Shown here piece by piece: positions 54,221 to 62,257 of a stretch of 64,000 bases of DNA. The notes under the pieces are model-generated. The model worked only from the letters and a program-made list of their open reading frames with translations. It did not search any database and had not been told where the DNA came from. Position numbers and translations under genes: made by a program. This DNA comes from Streptomyces sp. NBC_00370 (GTDB lineage Bacteria; Actinomycetota; Actinomycetes; Streptomycetales; Streptomycetaceae), in contig NZ_CP107968.1 of assembly GCF_036084755.1 (NCBI RefSeq), forward strand, positions 124,001 to 188,000, written 5' to 3'. Every line of letters starts with the position of its first letter. Within the stretch, counting starts at the first letter, position 1.

Positions 54221-54748
54221 GTGTCGGCAAACGTCGTGCGCCGGCCGTTGTTCACATGGTTGTCGACGGCAGCGGGAACAGGGTTCTACGTGTGTGCGGT
54301 CGGGGTCGCAGGCTTTCTCCCTGATGCTGGCTATGGTCCGCCGTTGGTGATTGCCGCGTTCACTCTCTTCATCTGGACGCTCGGATGGCACTCGGCAATC
54401 CGGTTCAGCGTCACCCATGTGTCCATCACCAACATCCTTGTGACCTCCACTGTTGCTTGGCAAGACGTTGCACGGGTGACAGTGAGCGATGGCTTGTGCA
54501 TCCAATTGCGCGACGGGCGAGAGATAGGTTCGGTCGCCTTCGGCGGGTCTATGATCGGCTCGTTCAGCGGTTATCCGACGTATCAGAAGGCGAACGAGAC
54601 TCTCCGAGATGCGCGTAACAAGGCTCGCCCGCGCAACAAGCGGGACGGCCCCGTTCACCTGCGATGGTCTGTGGACTGGCGGCGACAGCTGGTCGCCGCT
54701 GCGATGATCTACGCTCCAATATTTTTCGTTTTGGCCGTCCGCGGGTGA
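54221..54748 (+). CDS. PH-domain-like membrane protein
   Basis: 175 residues from GTG 54221 (GTG 54218 is adjacent); CGAGGTGAT is a plausible ribosome binding site. Two membrane helices (TWLSTAAGTGFYVCAVGVAG and PPLVIAAFTLFIWTLGWHSA) are followed by a soluble beta-rich domain (FSVTHVSITNILVTSTVAWQ, then VTVSDGLCIQLRDGREIGSV) typical of bacterial PH-like domains and a third hydrophobic segment at the C-terminus (LVAAAMIYAPIFFVLAV). Function unknown. Confidence 0.65.
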   Translation: MSANVVRRPLFTWLSTAAGTGFYVCAVGVAGFLPDAGYGPPLVIAAFTLFIWTLGWHSAIRFSVTHVSITNILVTSTVAWQDVARVTVSDGLCIQLRDGREIGSVAFGGSMIGSFSGYPTYQKANETLRDARNKARPRNKRDGPVHLRWSVDWRRQLVAAAMIYAPIFFVLAVRG

Positions 54749-54784
54749 CGGAATTGGGCTTGAGCGTGCCAACGTCTGGAGCAC

Positions 54785-55110
54785 CGCTGGGGCGACGCCA
54801 GCACCTTCGCCACCGCAGGACACCTCGCCTCCTACGCCGGCCTGGCACCCGCCTCCCGCATCTCCGGCTCTTTCATCCGCGGCGAACAACCCTCACGACG
54901 GGGGAACAAGCAGCTCAAACGCGCCTTCTTCCTCGCCGCGTTCGCCTCCCTCGCCGACCCGGCTTCCCGCACCTACTACGACCGCAGACGCGCCCAGGGC
55001 AAAACCCACACCCAAGCACTCCTCTGCCTCGCCCGACGCCGCATCGAGGTCCTGTTCGCCATGCTCCGCGACGGCACCTTCTACGAATCACGAGCCGCAG
55101 CACAGCCTGA
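54785..55110 (+). pseudogene. IS110-family transposase C-terminal remnant
   Basis: The plus frame reads WGDASTFATAGHLASYAGLA, PASRISGSF, RGNKQLKRAFFLAAFASLAD and HTQALLCLARRRIEVLFAML, the C-terminal Ser-recombinase-like domain of IS110 transposases with the conserved GLAP.S..SG and RGNK.LKR blocks. The N-terminal RuvC-like DEDD domain is missing and there is no start codon. Confidence 0.75.
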
Positions 55111-55136
55111 CCTGGGGCGTGAGGCAAGCCGGCCCC

Positions 55137-55559
55137 CTACAAGGACGAACCCTCCACGTCCGTCAGATGGACCGCGATGTCATAGTTGGCGATCTTGCCG
55201 GCCAGACCGCGCGGGCTCACCCCGTGCGCGTTCTCCCGCTCCGGATCGGCACCGGCCCCCAGCAGCACCCGCAGGGTCGCACCCTCACCTCGGAAGTTGA
55301 ACACCGCCGTCCACAAGGCGGTATTGCCCTGCCGATCAGGCACATCCACCGCTGCCCCACCAGCCAGAAGAGCCTCGACGGCCTGCGCGTTCTGGGCCTG
55401 CGCGGCGAAATGCAACGGTGTCCAGCCGGCCCTGTCCGCAGCCTCCGGATCTGCCCCACTCCTCACGAGCCCACGCAAACCATCAACATCACCGTTCAAA
55501 GCCGCATAGTGCACCGCCGTCCGGCCCATCCGATCCCGCCCCTGAACCCCTCGCGTCAT
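55137..55559 (-). CDS. Ankyrin-repeat protein
   Basis: 140 residues from ATG 55559, with GGGGAGGATG upstream at good spacing (ATG 55568 lies inside that site). Four ankyrin repeats: GRTAVHYAALNGDVDGLRGL, GWTPLHFAAQAQNAQAVEAL, GNTALWTAVFNFRGEGATLR and GVSPRGLAGKIANYDIAVHL. No catalytic or membrane part. Free-standing ankyrin proteins of this size are common in Streptomyces and mediate protein binding. It is next to IS110 debris. Confidence 0.8.
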   Translation of the reverse strand: MTRGVQGRDRMGRTAVHYAALNGDVDGLRGLVRSGADPEAADRAGWTPLHFAAQAQNAQAVEALLAGGAAVDVPDRQGNTALWTAVFNFRGEGATLRVLLGAGADPERENAHGVSPRGLAGKIANYDIAVHLTDVEGSSL

Positions 55560-55579
55560 GACCCACATCCTCCCCGGGG

Positions 55580-55971
55580 CTTGACGAAAGACACAGGTCC
55601 CCCGCGAGGGTGGGACAGCCCGCCCGCTGGCGAAGCTCGCGAAGCGCAGCGGCGAATTCGAGGAGCCGCGGGGTTTCCTTGCCTAATAGGTAACTGGTTG
55701 GTACGACGTCCCACGTCTTCTCCAGAGGACGTTGAGCGGTCCGCGGGCCAGCCTCAGCGTTGACCCCGGTGGAGAAACTCAGGTGAGTTCCTGGCGAACC
55801 TTCCTTGCGATGAGGCTTCCGCAGGTCTGCCGCGACGGCGGCCGGCGGAGCGCATCCGGCCACCACGCGCACGATGACAGCAAGAAGAATCACGATCACC
55901 AGCCATACCAGCACGGCAGTGATCTCTCGGCCCGCCCGGGAGCGGCGAAAGGGCGCACCGGGTATGGCCAT
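55580..55971 (-). pseudogene. Doubtful fragment: membrane helix plus XRE-like start
   Basis: The minus frame from ATG 55971 has one membrane helix (ITAVLVWLVIVILLAVIVRV) and then a polar stretch leading to LEFAAALRELRQRAGCPTLA, which looks like the first helix of a Streptomyces XRE-type DNA-binding domain (F..ALR.LK..SGLTYRQLEE). The helix-turn-helix is not completed and the frame runs into the ankyrin gene, so the segment is probably two joined remnants. Confidence 0.25.
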
Positions 55972-56049
55972 GAATTTGCAACGCGGCCGAAAGGCATAGC
56001 AGCGCCGCGTCCCCCGAAGGCCCTGTGCGGGCGGCCGCCTTGACAGCGG

Positions 56050-57357
56050 ATGGATCCGCCGTCTGTAATCACGACCGTGGTGACGCTTGACGCGACCGCG
56101 GCAGTGCTGCCGCGATGCCCGGTTCCCGGACATGAATCCAGCAAGGTTGTTCTGGGCGGCCGGTACGGCAAGCCGGGCCGGCAGAGACAGCTGTACGTAT
56201 GCGGCATGGCCAAACCCGGCTCCGCCGCTCCGTCACACCGATTCACGGCGCCGATGGCGACCGCGCGTGCGGGCGCCCCGGGTGAGGACGGCGGCCCGGC
56301 GACCGAGGAGCGGCGCACGGCGCGCAACTACCAGTTCACCGCCTACGACATCGCCTCCGGTCTGGTCGCTGTGGCTCGCGGGGCGAGTTACGCGCGGGCC
56401 GGCCAGGAGGTGCGCGAGCACGCGGCCAGGCGCTGGGGCACTGAGAACGACACCGGTGCGCGCCGGCACGGCACCCTCGTCTCCGACTGGGTCGAGGTCT
56501 ATGCGGAGGCGCTGTGGCACACCCAGGCCCCGCACCGCGCGGACTGGCCGGAGACGGTGCTCGTCGGAGTGCTGCCGCTCACGGTCGGTGAGGCGTCGGC
56601 CCCCAGGCTGGTCTTCTCGGTCTTCGTGGCCATGGCGTACCGGAGCGACGGCACCGCAGCGGTCTTCGCCGTCCACACCTCCACCGGTACAGGGACCGAC
56701 CACTGGGCCGCGTTCCTCGCGGAGTTGGACCAGGCGCGGCGCGGGCGGCCCCGGTACGTCGTCGGGGACGGCTCGGCCGCTCTGGCACGCGCGGTCGCCC
56801 ACGTATGGCCAGCCGGCGAGGGTACTGACGGGGCGTCGGACGGCACGCCCGCCCTGTGGATCGACGAGCAACTGATGCGCGACCAGGCACGCCGCATCTG
56901 CAGGGACCGCGGCCTCAACCGCCGTGACGGACGGCTGTGGCTGCTTCTCCAGCGTGCCTGGCGCGGCCAGGAGGACTGGGACCGGTTCACAGCCGAGGCG
57001 CGCCGGTACCGGCTGCCCGAGCTTGACCGGTGGCTGGCGTCGGCCGAGCCGACGATGTCCCAGCAGTTCGCGGGCCGCGCGCCCGGCGTGCACCACTCCC
57101 GCCAGGTGGTACGGGTCGCCTTGAGGGAGCTGGACGACCGGCTCGGCAGGCGGCGTACGACCTTCGGCAACCAGGCGCGTACCGACCGGCTGCTGCGGCT
57201 GATGGCGCTGGACATCTCCGGGGTCGCGCGCGTCCATGCCTGGACGGACCTGATCTGCGTATGGCTGGAGCGCAGCGACGGCCGACCCGCCACGTCGCAG
57301 CGCCGCATAGCTGACCAGGGCGGCCGTAAGTCGCTACGGGCCGCATCGTCACGCTGA
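56050..57357 (+). CDS. DDE-fold (Mutator-like) protein, possibly transposase-derived
   Basis: 435 residues from ATG 56050. Residues 15-65 have two Cys (RCPVPG, VCG) that may form an incomplete zinc ribbon. The core has PRLVFSVFVAMAYRSDGTAA VFAVHTSTG, followed by DHWAAFLAELDQARRGRPRY VVGDGSAALARAVAHVWP; a W..FL..L....G....VV.DG...L..AV...W order is the second catalytic block of IS256/Mutator-like transposases. The expected first Asp (in VLVGVLPLTVG) is absent, so it may be inactive or domesticated. No terminal inverted repeats were seen around it. Weakly identified. Confidence 0.4.
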   Translation: MDPPSVITTVVTLDATAAVLPRCPVPGHESSKVVLGGRYGKPGRQRQLYVCGMAKPGSAAPSHRFTAPMATARAGAPGEDGGPATEERRTARNYQFTAYDIASGLVAVARGASYARAGQEVREHAARRWGTENDTGARRHGTLVSDWVEVYAEALWHTQAPHRADWPETVLVGVLPLTVGEASAPRLVFSVFVAMAYRSDGTAAVFAVHTSTGTGTDHWAAFLAELDQARRGRPRYVVGDGSAALARAVAHVWPAGEGTDGASDGTPALWIDEQLMRDQARRICRDRGLNRRDGRLWLLLQRAWRGQEDWDRFTAEARRYRLPELDRWLASAEPTMSQQFAGRAPGVHHSRQVVRVALRELDDRLGRRRTTFGNQARTDRLLRLMALDISGVARVHAWTDLICVWLERSDGRPATSQRRIADQGGRKSLRAASSR

Positions 57358-57420
57358 CCTCGGACTGCGCCTGACGGACGGTCCGTTCACCGCCATCCAT
57401 GTCAATGAAATGCGACGCCG

Positions 57421-57450
57421 TTGACACCGCTGGAGGACGGTGCGCATACT
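57421..57450 (+). promoter_or_regulatory. Sigma-70-type promoter placing transcription at the leader-peptide ATG
   Basis: TTGACA (57421-57426), an 18-base spacer and CATACT (57445-57450). The expected transcription start, about 7 bases further, falls on or next to the ATG at 57457, so the leader mRNA would be leaderless. Confidence 0.65.
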
Positions 57451-57456
57451 CATGGC

Positions 57457-57534
57457 ATGACTCCGGCCGCTGACATTCTGGTACGGCGACGGTACCTCGA
57501 CTTCAGTCTCTACAGCGGGGCCGTCTGTCGTTGA
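57457..57534 (+). CDS. Sulfur-gene leader peptide (25 residues)
   Basis: Encodes MTPAADILVRRRYLDF followed by SLYSGAVCR and TGA. Short peptides ending in a Cys-Arg and containing RRR.LD, located just before sulfate or sulfonate transport genes, are a known actinobacterial type (often annotated as putative leader peptide). Cys as the second-last residue fits a ribosome-stalling sensor of cysteine supply. It is preceded by a promoter that would start transcription at its ATG and followed by hairpins and the sulfonate-type ABC operon. Confidence 0.75.
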   Translation: MTPAADILVRRRYLDFSLYSGAVCR

Positions 57535-57539
57535 ACCGC

Positions 57540-57645
57540 CTGGCCCGCGCGCTGCACGCGACGCGGCCAGTTCCGTCCGATCGCCTCTGAGCCGGACGCG
57601 CCGCGATTGTGGCGATCTCTCCATTTTCGTACGCCTTTCGCGTAC
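57540..57645 (+). promoter_or_regulatory. Candidate attenuator hairpins
   Basis: CTGGCCCGCG pairs with CGCGGCCAG (57540-57570) with one bulge, 6 bases after the leader-peptide stop. GATCGCC/GGCGATC and a perfect GTACGC-CTTTC-GCGTAC hairpin (57629-57645) follow. Alternative pairing may couple leader translation to operon expression (inference). Confidence 0.45.
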
Positions 57646-57680
57646 CCCCAAACTTCCCTTCCGAGCACCGGAGGACTCCC

Positions 57681-58490
57681 GTGCCCGCTTCTGCCGTGAC
57701 CAGAAGCATGTCCAGGGGCAGACGCATCCGCACGCTGGTGGTGCCACTGCTCTCCATCGTCGGCGGACTCGCACTGTGGCAGCTCGTCATCAGTGTGTTC
57801 CGTCCCAACGAACTCGCCGTGGTCGGTCCCGCGCAGATCGCCCGCGACGCGGGTGACCTCTTCGGTGCCGGCACCCTGGGCACCGACATCGGGGTCAGCC
57901 TGGTCCAGTTGCTCGCGGGCCTCGCCATCGCTGTCGTCGCCGGTGTGCTGACCGGGCTGGCGCTCGGCACCAAACGCTGGCTGGCGAGCGCGGTCGGTCC
58001 ATGGGTGACCGCCCTCTACACCATCCCGGTCATCGCGGTCGCACCGCTGATCATTGTGGGGCTCGGCCTCGGAACCACGGCGAAAATCGTCATCGTCGCG
58101 GCCTCGGGATTCTTCCCGATCGCCATCAACACCCAGGCGGGCGCGGCCACCGTTGTGGACGGCGGGCTGCGCGACGTGACCCGCGCCTTCAGGGCCAACT
58201 CCCTTGAGACGCTGTGGTTCCTGACGGTTCCCGGCACCGTCCCGTACATCCTGACAGGAATCAGACTCGCCGTCGGACGCGCGCTGATCGCGCTCGTGGC
58301 CGCCGACCTGTTCGGCTCCACATCAGGCCTCGGCTACCTGATCATCTCCGGCCAGCAGAACCTCAAGACGGACGACGTGTACGTCGGTGTGGTGACGCTG
58401 AGCCTGATCGGGATAGTCCTCACGGCGTTCGTCGCGTTCTTCGAGCGACGGATGACCGTGGCACGCAGCGGACGGACGGACCACGCATGA
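57681..58490 (+). CDS. Sulfonate/nitrate-type ABC permease (SsuC-like)
   Basis: 269 residues from GTG 57681 with CCGGAGGACTCCC upstream; the frame is open earlier but lacks a start site. Six membrane segments with VTALYTIPVIAVAPLIIVGL and the EAA-type loop FRANSLETLWFLTVPGTVPY ILTGIR. The family is the SsuC/TauC/NrtB group (TIPVIA.APL...GLG). Together with the leader peptide, transport of an organosulfur compound is most likely. It overlaps the ATPase gene by ATGA. Confidence 0.85.
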   Translation: MPASAVTRSMSRGRRIRTLVVPLLSIVGGLALWQLVISVFRPNELAVVGPAQIARDAGDLFGAGTLGTDIGVSLVQLLAGLAIAVVAGVLTGLALGTKRWLASAVGPWVTALYTIPVIAVAPLIIVGLGLGTTAKIVIVAASGFFPIAINTQAGAATVVDGGLRDVTRAFRANSLETLWFLTVPGTVPYILTGIRLAVGRALIALVAADLFGSTSGLGYLIISGQQNLKTDDVYVGVVTLSLIGIVLTAFVAFFERRMTVARSGRTDHA

Positions 58491-59383
58491 GCTTTCTGAC
58501 CAGGTCACGGCAGGACCCCGTACGCCAGCCCGTCCCGACCGCGTCCGACGCCGTCATCGAAGTGCGCGAAGCCCACGCCCACTACCCGACCGCCTCCGGG
58601 CCACTGCCCGTGCTGAACGGGGTGGATCTGACGGTGCGTAAGGGAGAGGTCCTCGCCGTCGTTGGCCCGAGCGGCTGTGGCAAGACCACACTGCTGCGCG
58701 TACTGCAGGGCCTCACCACACTCGACTCAGGCACGGCGACGATCCAGGGCCACGGACCGGACAGCGCGACGCCCGACAGTGGTTATGTGTTCCAGCAGCC
58801 TTCGCTCTTCCCCTGGTGGAGCGTCGCGAAGAACGTCGAGTTCGGGCTGCGGCTGCGCTCGCACACCCGGCGGCTGACCGCCGCCGCGCGCCGCGAACAG
58901 GCGGAGCGGCTGCTGGACATGGTCGGGCTCACCGGATTCCACCACTTCCGACCGGCCGCACTCTCGGGCGGGATGCAGCAACGGGTGAACCTCGCCCGCG
59001 CGCTCGCCATCGATCCCGTGGTGCTGCTGCTCGACGAACCGTTCAGCGCGGTCGACACCCTCACCCGCGAACGGCTGCAACGGGTCCTGTCGCAGACACT
59101 CGACGCACTCGGCACCGCCGCCGTGATCGTCACCCACGACATCCACGAGGCAGTCTTCCTCGGCGACCGGGTCGCCGTCATGAGCGAGCGGCCCGGCCGG
59201 ATCGTGGAGACCTTCGAGGTCGACCAGGACCGGCCGCGCACCGAGGAGTTCCAGCACAGCGAGTATCTCGCGGCGGTCAGCGCCCGGATCTACCAGCGAC
59301 TCAAGACAAGTGATGAACGGGCCAGCGAATCCGAGTTCGCCCGTACCCGCCGACCTCCGGGAAGAGAAAAGCCAGATGCGTGA
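58487..59383 (+). CDS. Sulfonate/nitrate-type ABC ATPase (SsuB-like)
   Basis: 298 residues from ATG 58487, overlapping the permease stop. Walker A GPSGCGKTT (about residues 62-70), Q-loop YVFQQPSLFPWWSVAKNV, signature LSGGMQQRVNLARALAIDP, Walker B VLLLDEPFSAVD and switch VTHDIHEAVFL are all intact. PWW.V..N and the taurine/nitrate-style SSU type agree with the permease. Its end overlaps the start of the next gene by 8 bases. It drives uptake with the permease and the binding lipoprotein. Confidence 0.9.
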   Translation: MSFLTRSRQDPVRQPVPTASDAVIEVREAHAHYPTASGPLPVLNGVDLTVRKGEVLAVVGPSGCGKTTLLRVLQGLTTLDSGTATIQGHGPDSATPDSGYVFQQPSLFPWWSVAKNVEFGLRLRSHTRRLTAAARREQAERLLDMVGLTGFHHFRPAALSGGMQQRVNLARALAIDPVVLLLDEPFSAVDTLTRERLQRVLSQTLDALGTAAVIVTHDIHEAVFLGDRVAVMSERPGRIVETFEVDQDRPRTEEFQHSEYLAAVSARIYQRLKTSDERASESEFARTRRPPGREKPDA

Positions 59384-60488
59384 ACCACACAGCGGACATC
59401 CGCGCGGGCGCCCGGGGCGCCGTACGGCCGTCCCCGCCCTGCTCGGCGCCGCCGCACTCCTGCTCACCGCGGTACTCAGCGGCTGCGGCTCGGACTCGGC
59501 AGCGGGATCCTCAGGTGACGGCGGTGGTTCGGCCACGGAGCTGAGTGTGCCGGCCGGATCGGTCTCTGCGTCCCAGGGCGCCTTCCAGTACTCCGTCACC
59601 AAGGGCTTCTTCAAGAAGAACGGCCTCAAGGTCACCACCCCGCTCTCCGCCGAGGGGCAGCTCAAAGCGTCCTTCGTGGCGGGTTCGGTTCACTTCGACC
59701 AGCTGGCCGGCGGCGATGTGCTCGACCTGTACGCCAAGCACGTCGGCATCAAGGTCATCGGCTGTGTCGCCAAGAACACCGGCTACTACCTGTACGCGAG
59801 GAAGGGCACCTCATCCGTGGAGGCCCTCCAGGGCAAGACCGTCGGCGTGCCGTCGCTGGGGGGCGCACCGCAGATCGCGATGCAGTCGTACCTGGAGAGC
59901 AAGGGACTGAAGCCCGACTCCGTCAAGTTCGTCTCACTCGGCTCGATTCCCAACGTCCTGACCGCGCTCACCAGCGGCAAGATCGACAGCGGTCTGCTGT
60001 CGACTCCGTTCAACTTCCGCGCGGACAAGGAGGGTCTGCCGAACCTCGGCTACGCCACAGGACCGCCCACCCCCTACCTGGTGAACGCGTCCTGGGCGAA
60101 GAAGAACCCCACGTCGGTCACGAAGATCCTCAAAAGCGTGGCCGAGGGCGCCTGGTCCTACCAGACGAACAAGCCCGACGGCGTCGCCTCCCTGGGTAAG
60201 TTCCTCAGCCTCGACCCGGCGAAACCGGCCGACAAGGCCACGCTCGACAAGAGCTTCGACGCGTATCTGCCCCCCGTACAAGCACCGGTCGGCCGCTGCT
60301 CGGCCGCCGACTTCAGCCCCTACGTCCGCTTTCAGCCGGCCGCCCAGCAAGGCGCGTTGAAGGATCTCGGACCGCTCTTCGACAACTCCTACATCGACGC
60401 CCTCGACAAGCAGGGCTTCTACACAGGTCTGCAGAAGACCTACGGCCCGCTGCCCAAGGGCACGACCCTCGCACAGGTCCTGCGCTGA
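59376..60488 (+). CDS. Sulfonate-type substrate-binding lipoprotein (SsuA/NrtA family)
   Basis: 370 residues from ATG 59376, inside the ATPase gene's end (GGGAAGAGAAAAG upstream). Arg-rich N-terminus, hydrophobic segment and lipobox L-S-G-C (LLLTAVLSGCGSD). Mature domain of the NMT1/SsuA type: VSASQGAFQYSVTKGFFKKN, FDQLAGGDVLDLYAKHVGIK, LQGKTVGVPSLGGAPQIAMQ, DSGLLSTPFNFRADKEGL. Anchored outside the membrane, it hands the substrate to the permease. The operon continues with a fourth gene. Confidence 0.85.
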   Translation: MREPHSGHPRGRPGRRTAVPALLGAAALLLTAVLSGCGSDSAAGSSGDGGGSATELSVPAGSVSASQGAFQYSVTKGFFKKNGLKVTTPLSAEGQLKASFVAGSVHFDQLAGGDVLDLYAKHVGIKVIGCVAKNTGYYLYARKGTSSVEALQGKTVGVPSLGGAPQIAMQSYLESKGLKPDSVKFVSLGSIPNVLTALTSGKIDSGLLSTPFNFRADKEGLPNLGYATGPPTPYLVNASWAKKNPTSVTKILKSVAEGAWSYQTNKPDGVASLGKFLSLDPAKPADKATLDKSFDAYLPPVQAPVGRCSAADFSPYVRFQPAAQQGALKDLGPLFDNSYIDALDKQGFYTGLQKTYGPLPKGTTLAQVLR

Positions 60489-60585
60489 AGCCCCGCGCAG
60501 CGACCCCGCGACACCACGACCACAGGACACACCACCGGAACCACCACGGAGCCCGGTGCGACAACGCCGAGAAAGGCCGCCGAAC

Positions 60586-61488
60586 ATGGCACTCAAGAAG
60601 ATCGTCAGCGAGACGTCAAGCCCCGTCTTCTCACTGCCCTACTTCGTCGCACGCGACGAGGGCTACTTCACCGAGGAGGGCCTCGAACTGGAACTGGTCC
60701 GCAAGGGCGAGCGGGAAGCGGTCATCAAGCCGGTCGAAGACCACCACCTGATCTCGTCTTTCACCAGCAGGTCGAACTTCGAGGCCGGCGACGCCTCGCT
60801 GTACCGGGCCTGCGAGTGGGGCCAGATCCGCCGCTCCTACGACAGCGAGGCGGGCGGCCAGGTCGTCAGCAAGCGCGCGGCCGTCGGCAGCCAGGCGATC
60901 TACGTCCGGCCCGACGACCCGGCCAACCACCCGCAGGACCTGGCCAACCGCGCCGTCGCCGTCAACTTCCACCACGGCTCGCACTACATCGGAATCCAGA
61001 CCCTCGAGGGCTTCCTCAACAAGGACGAGATCAACGTCGTACACGTCGGCGGGCCCAAGGAGCGCTTCGAGGCCCTGCGCGACGGCAAGGTCGACGCCGC
61101 AGCCGTGATGGAGCCGTGGATCACCGTCGCCGAGAAGCTCGGCTACAAGCTGATCGCCGAGGCATTCTACGTCGGAGCCGAGATCGCCAACCCGGAGCTT
61201 GACCCCGACACCTTCACCGCCATCCAGCGCGCCGTCATCAAGGCCGTCCACAAGATCAACGAAGACCCCAAGCCGTACCTGCACTACCTGATCGCCGACG
61301 TGCCCGAGGAGATCGTCCACCTCGACCCCACCGACTTCCGCCGCGACCGACTGCGCTACACCGAGCCGGTGCCTTATCCGGCGGGAGAGTTCCAGCGCAC
61401 CTACGACTGGATGGTCGCCTGGGACCTGATCCCGGAGGACGCCGACTTCACCCAGATCGTGGACAACCGCCTGCAGATAGCGATCTGA
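60586..61488 (+). CDS. Signal-less SBP-fold protein, possible cytoplasmic enzyme
   Basis: 300 residues from ATG 60586 (GAGAAAGGCCGCC upstream). It has the same fold as periplasmic NMT1/SsuA-like proteins (SLPYFVARDEGYFTEEGLEL ELV, PQDLANRAVAVNFHHGSHYI, ERFEALRDGKVDAAAVMEPW), but begins MALKKIVSETSSP with no signal peptide and no lipobox, so it is cytoplasmic. Related cytoplasmic SBP-fold enzymes include DszB-type desulfinases and THI5-type pyrimidine synthases. By eye, the DszB nucleophilic Cys position is Ser here, so a direct equivalence is unlikely. As the last gene of a sulfur-regulated operon it may metabolise the imported compound or sense it. Confidence 0.7.
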   Translation: MALKKIVSETSSPVFSLPYFVARDEGYFTEEGLELELVRKGEREAVIKPVEDHHLISSFTSRSNFEAGDASLYRACEWGQIRRSYDSEAGGQVVSKRAAVGSQAIYVRPDDPANHPQDLANRAVAVNFHHGSHYIGIQTLEGFLNKDEINVVHVGGPKERFEALRDGKVDAAAVMEPWITVAEKLGYKLIAEAFYVGAEIANPELDPDTFTAIQRAVIKAVHKINEDPKPYLHYLIADVPEEIVHLDPTDFRRDRLRYTEPVPYPAGEFQRTYDWMVAWDLIPEDADFTQIVDNRLQIAI

Positions 61489-61522
61489 GCGGTCAAAGCC
61501 ACGTAACCCGCTCAACCCACAC

Positions 61523-61565
61523 GCCGAGCCGCCCGAAACACACACCACACTCCGGGCGGCTCGGC
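61523..61565. terminator. Hairpin terminator after the sulfonate operon
   Basis: GCCGAGCCGCCCG (61523-61535) pairs perfectly with CGGGCGGCTCGGC (61553-61565) across a 17-base loop, 35 bases after the operon's last stop. Confidence 0.8.
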
Positions 61566-61635
61566 GCGCGGGTTCACCGCGCGCCGCAACCGCGCAGAGC
61601 CGACGAAAGACAACGCCCTCCTGCTGCCCGGCGAG

Positions 61636-61854
61636 CGCGAGTTGATGAACAACCGGCAAGGCCAGCACCTCGGCCAGTGGAACGACCGCCTCCAGGTCGA
61701 CGGCCTGCCCGCCCTGCACAGCTTCGTCAACGGTCTCAGCCAGGACTTCGACGCCGTCGAAGCCCACAACAACAAGATCAAGATGCTGAAACGCCAGGTG
61801 TTCGGCCGCGCCAATTTCGATCCCCTGCGCAAACGGGTCCGCCTCGCGGCATGA
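61636..61854 (+). pseudogene. ISL3-family transposase C-terminal scrap with internal deletion
   Basis: The frame reads RQGQHLGQWNDRLQVDGLPA, LHSFVNGLSQDFDAVEAHNN, KIKMLKRQVFGRANFDPLRK RVRLAA. It follows the ISL3 end block, but the usual LPWNSGVVEGHVNR between DAV and KIK is missing. A different ISL3 remnant is at 9110-9516. Confidence 0.65.
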
Positions 61855-62257
61855 GGCCGTTCATGATCGCGGGTTCGGTGCCCCTCCGTGGTTCCGGCAC
61901 TGAAAGTGAGAACCACTTTCCAGCCGTCGCCGACACACCTGTGCCGGGACGGTCCCTCCCGCCTGCCGCTCATGGTCGCCAACGGCTGACGCCTGCTCCC
62001 CGCACCCGCGGGGATACTCGTCACGTCGGAGTCACTGACAATCGATCATCTTCGCTATTCATGCTCAGCAGCAAAGCTTGTCTGCCGGTTTGGGAATCAG
62101 TTGATGATCACTGGGCCTCGGAATGTTCACGAAAGACCGCGTCAGCGCATGAACCAGCGCCGGCTCGGCCGCCGGCTCCGGTGTCAGGGGACACGTTGGC
62201 GCCCCGGAAAGACGCTCGCCGCCTGCCGTCTAACCTCTCCTCTTGAGGGGTGGGATT
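61855..62257. other. Gap with one CRISPR-like unit
   Basis: Apart from the isolated repeat at 61993-62020, there is no gene or hairpin. The translation start region of the zinc-ribbon gene (GAGGGGTGGGATT) lies at the end. Confidence 0.3.
61993..62020. repeat. Isolated type I-E-like CRISPR repeat
   Basis: CTGCTCCCCGCACCCGCGGG then GATACTCG: the palindromic core CCCCGC-AC-C-GCGGGG and flanks match the 28-base Streptomyces type I-E repeats (CTGCTCCCCGC.C.CGCGGGGAT). No second copy occurs at a 61-base step on either side and no cas gene is in the window, so it is a solitary unit, either a relic or chance. Confidence 0.5.

Noticed and set aside
60586..61488. Direct assignment as DszB desulfinase
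   Set aside because: The catalytic Cys position appears to be Ser and other active-site residues could not be matched, so only the fold is claimed.
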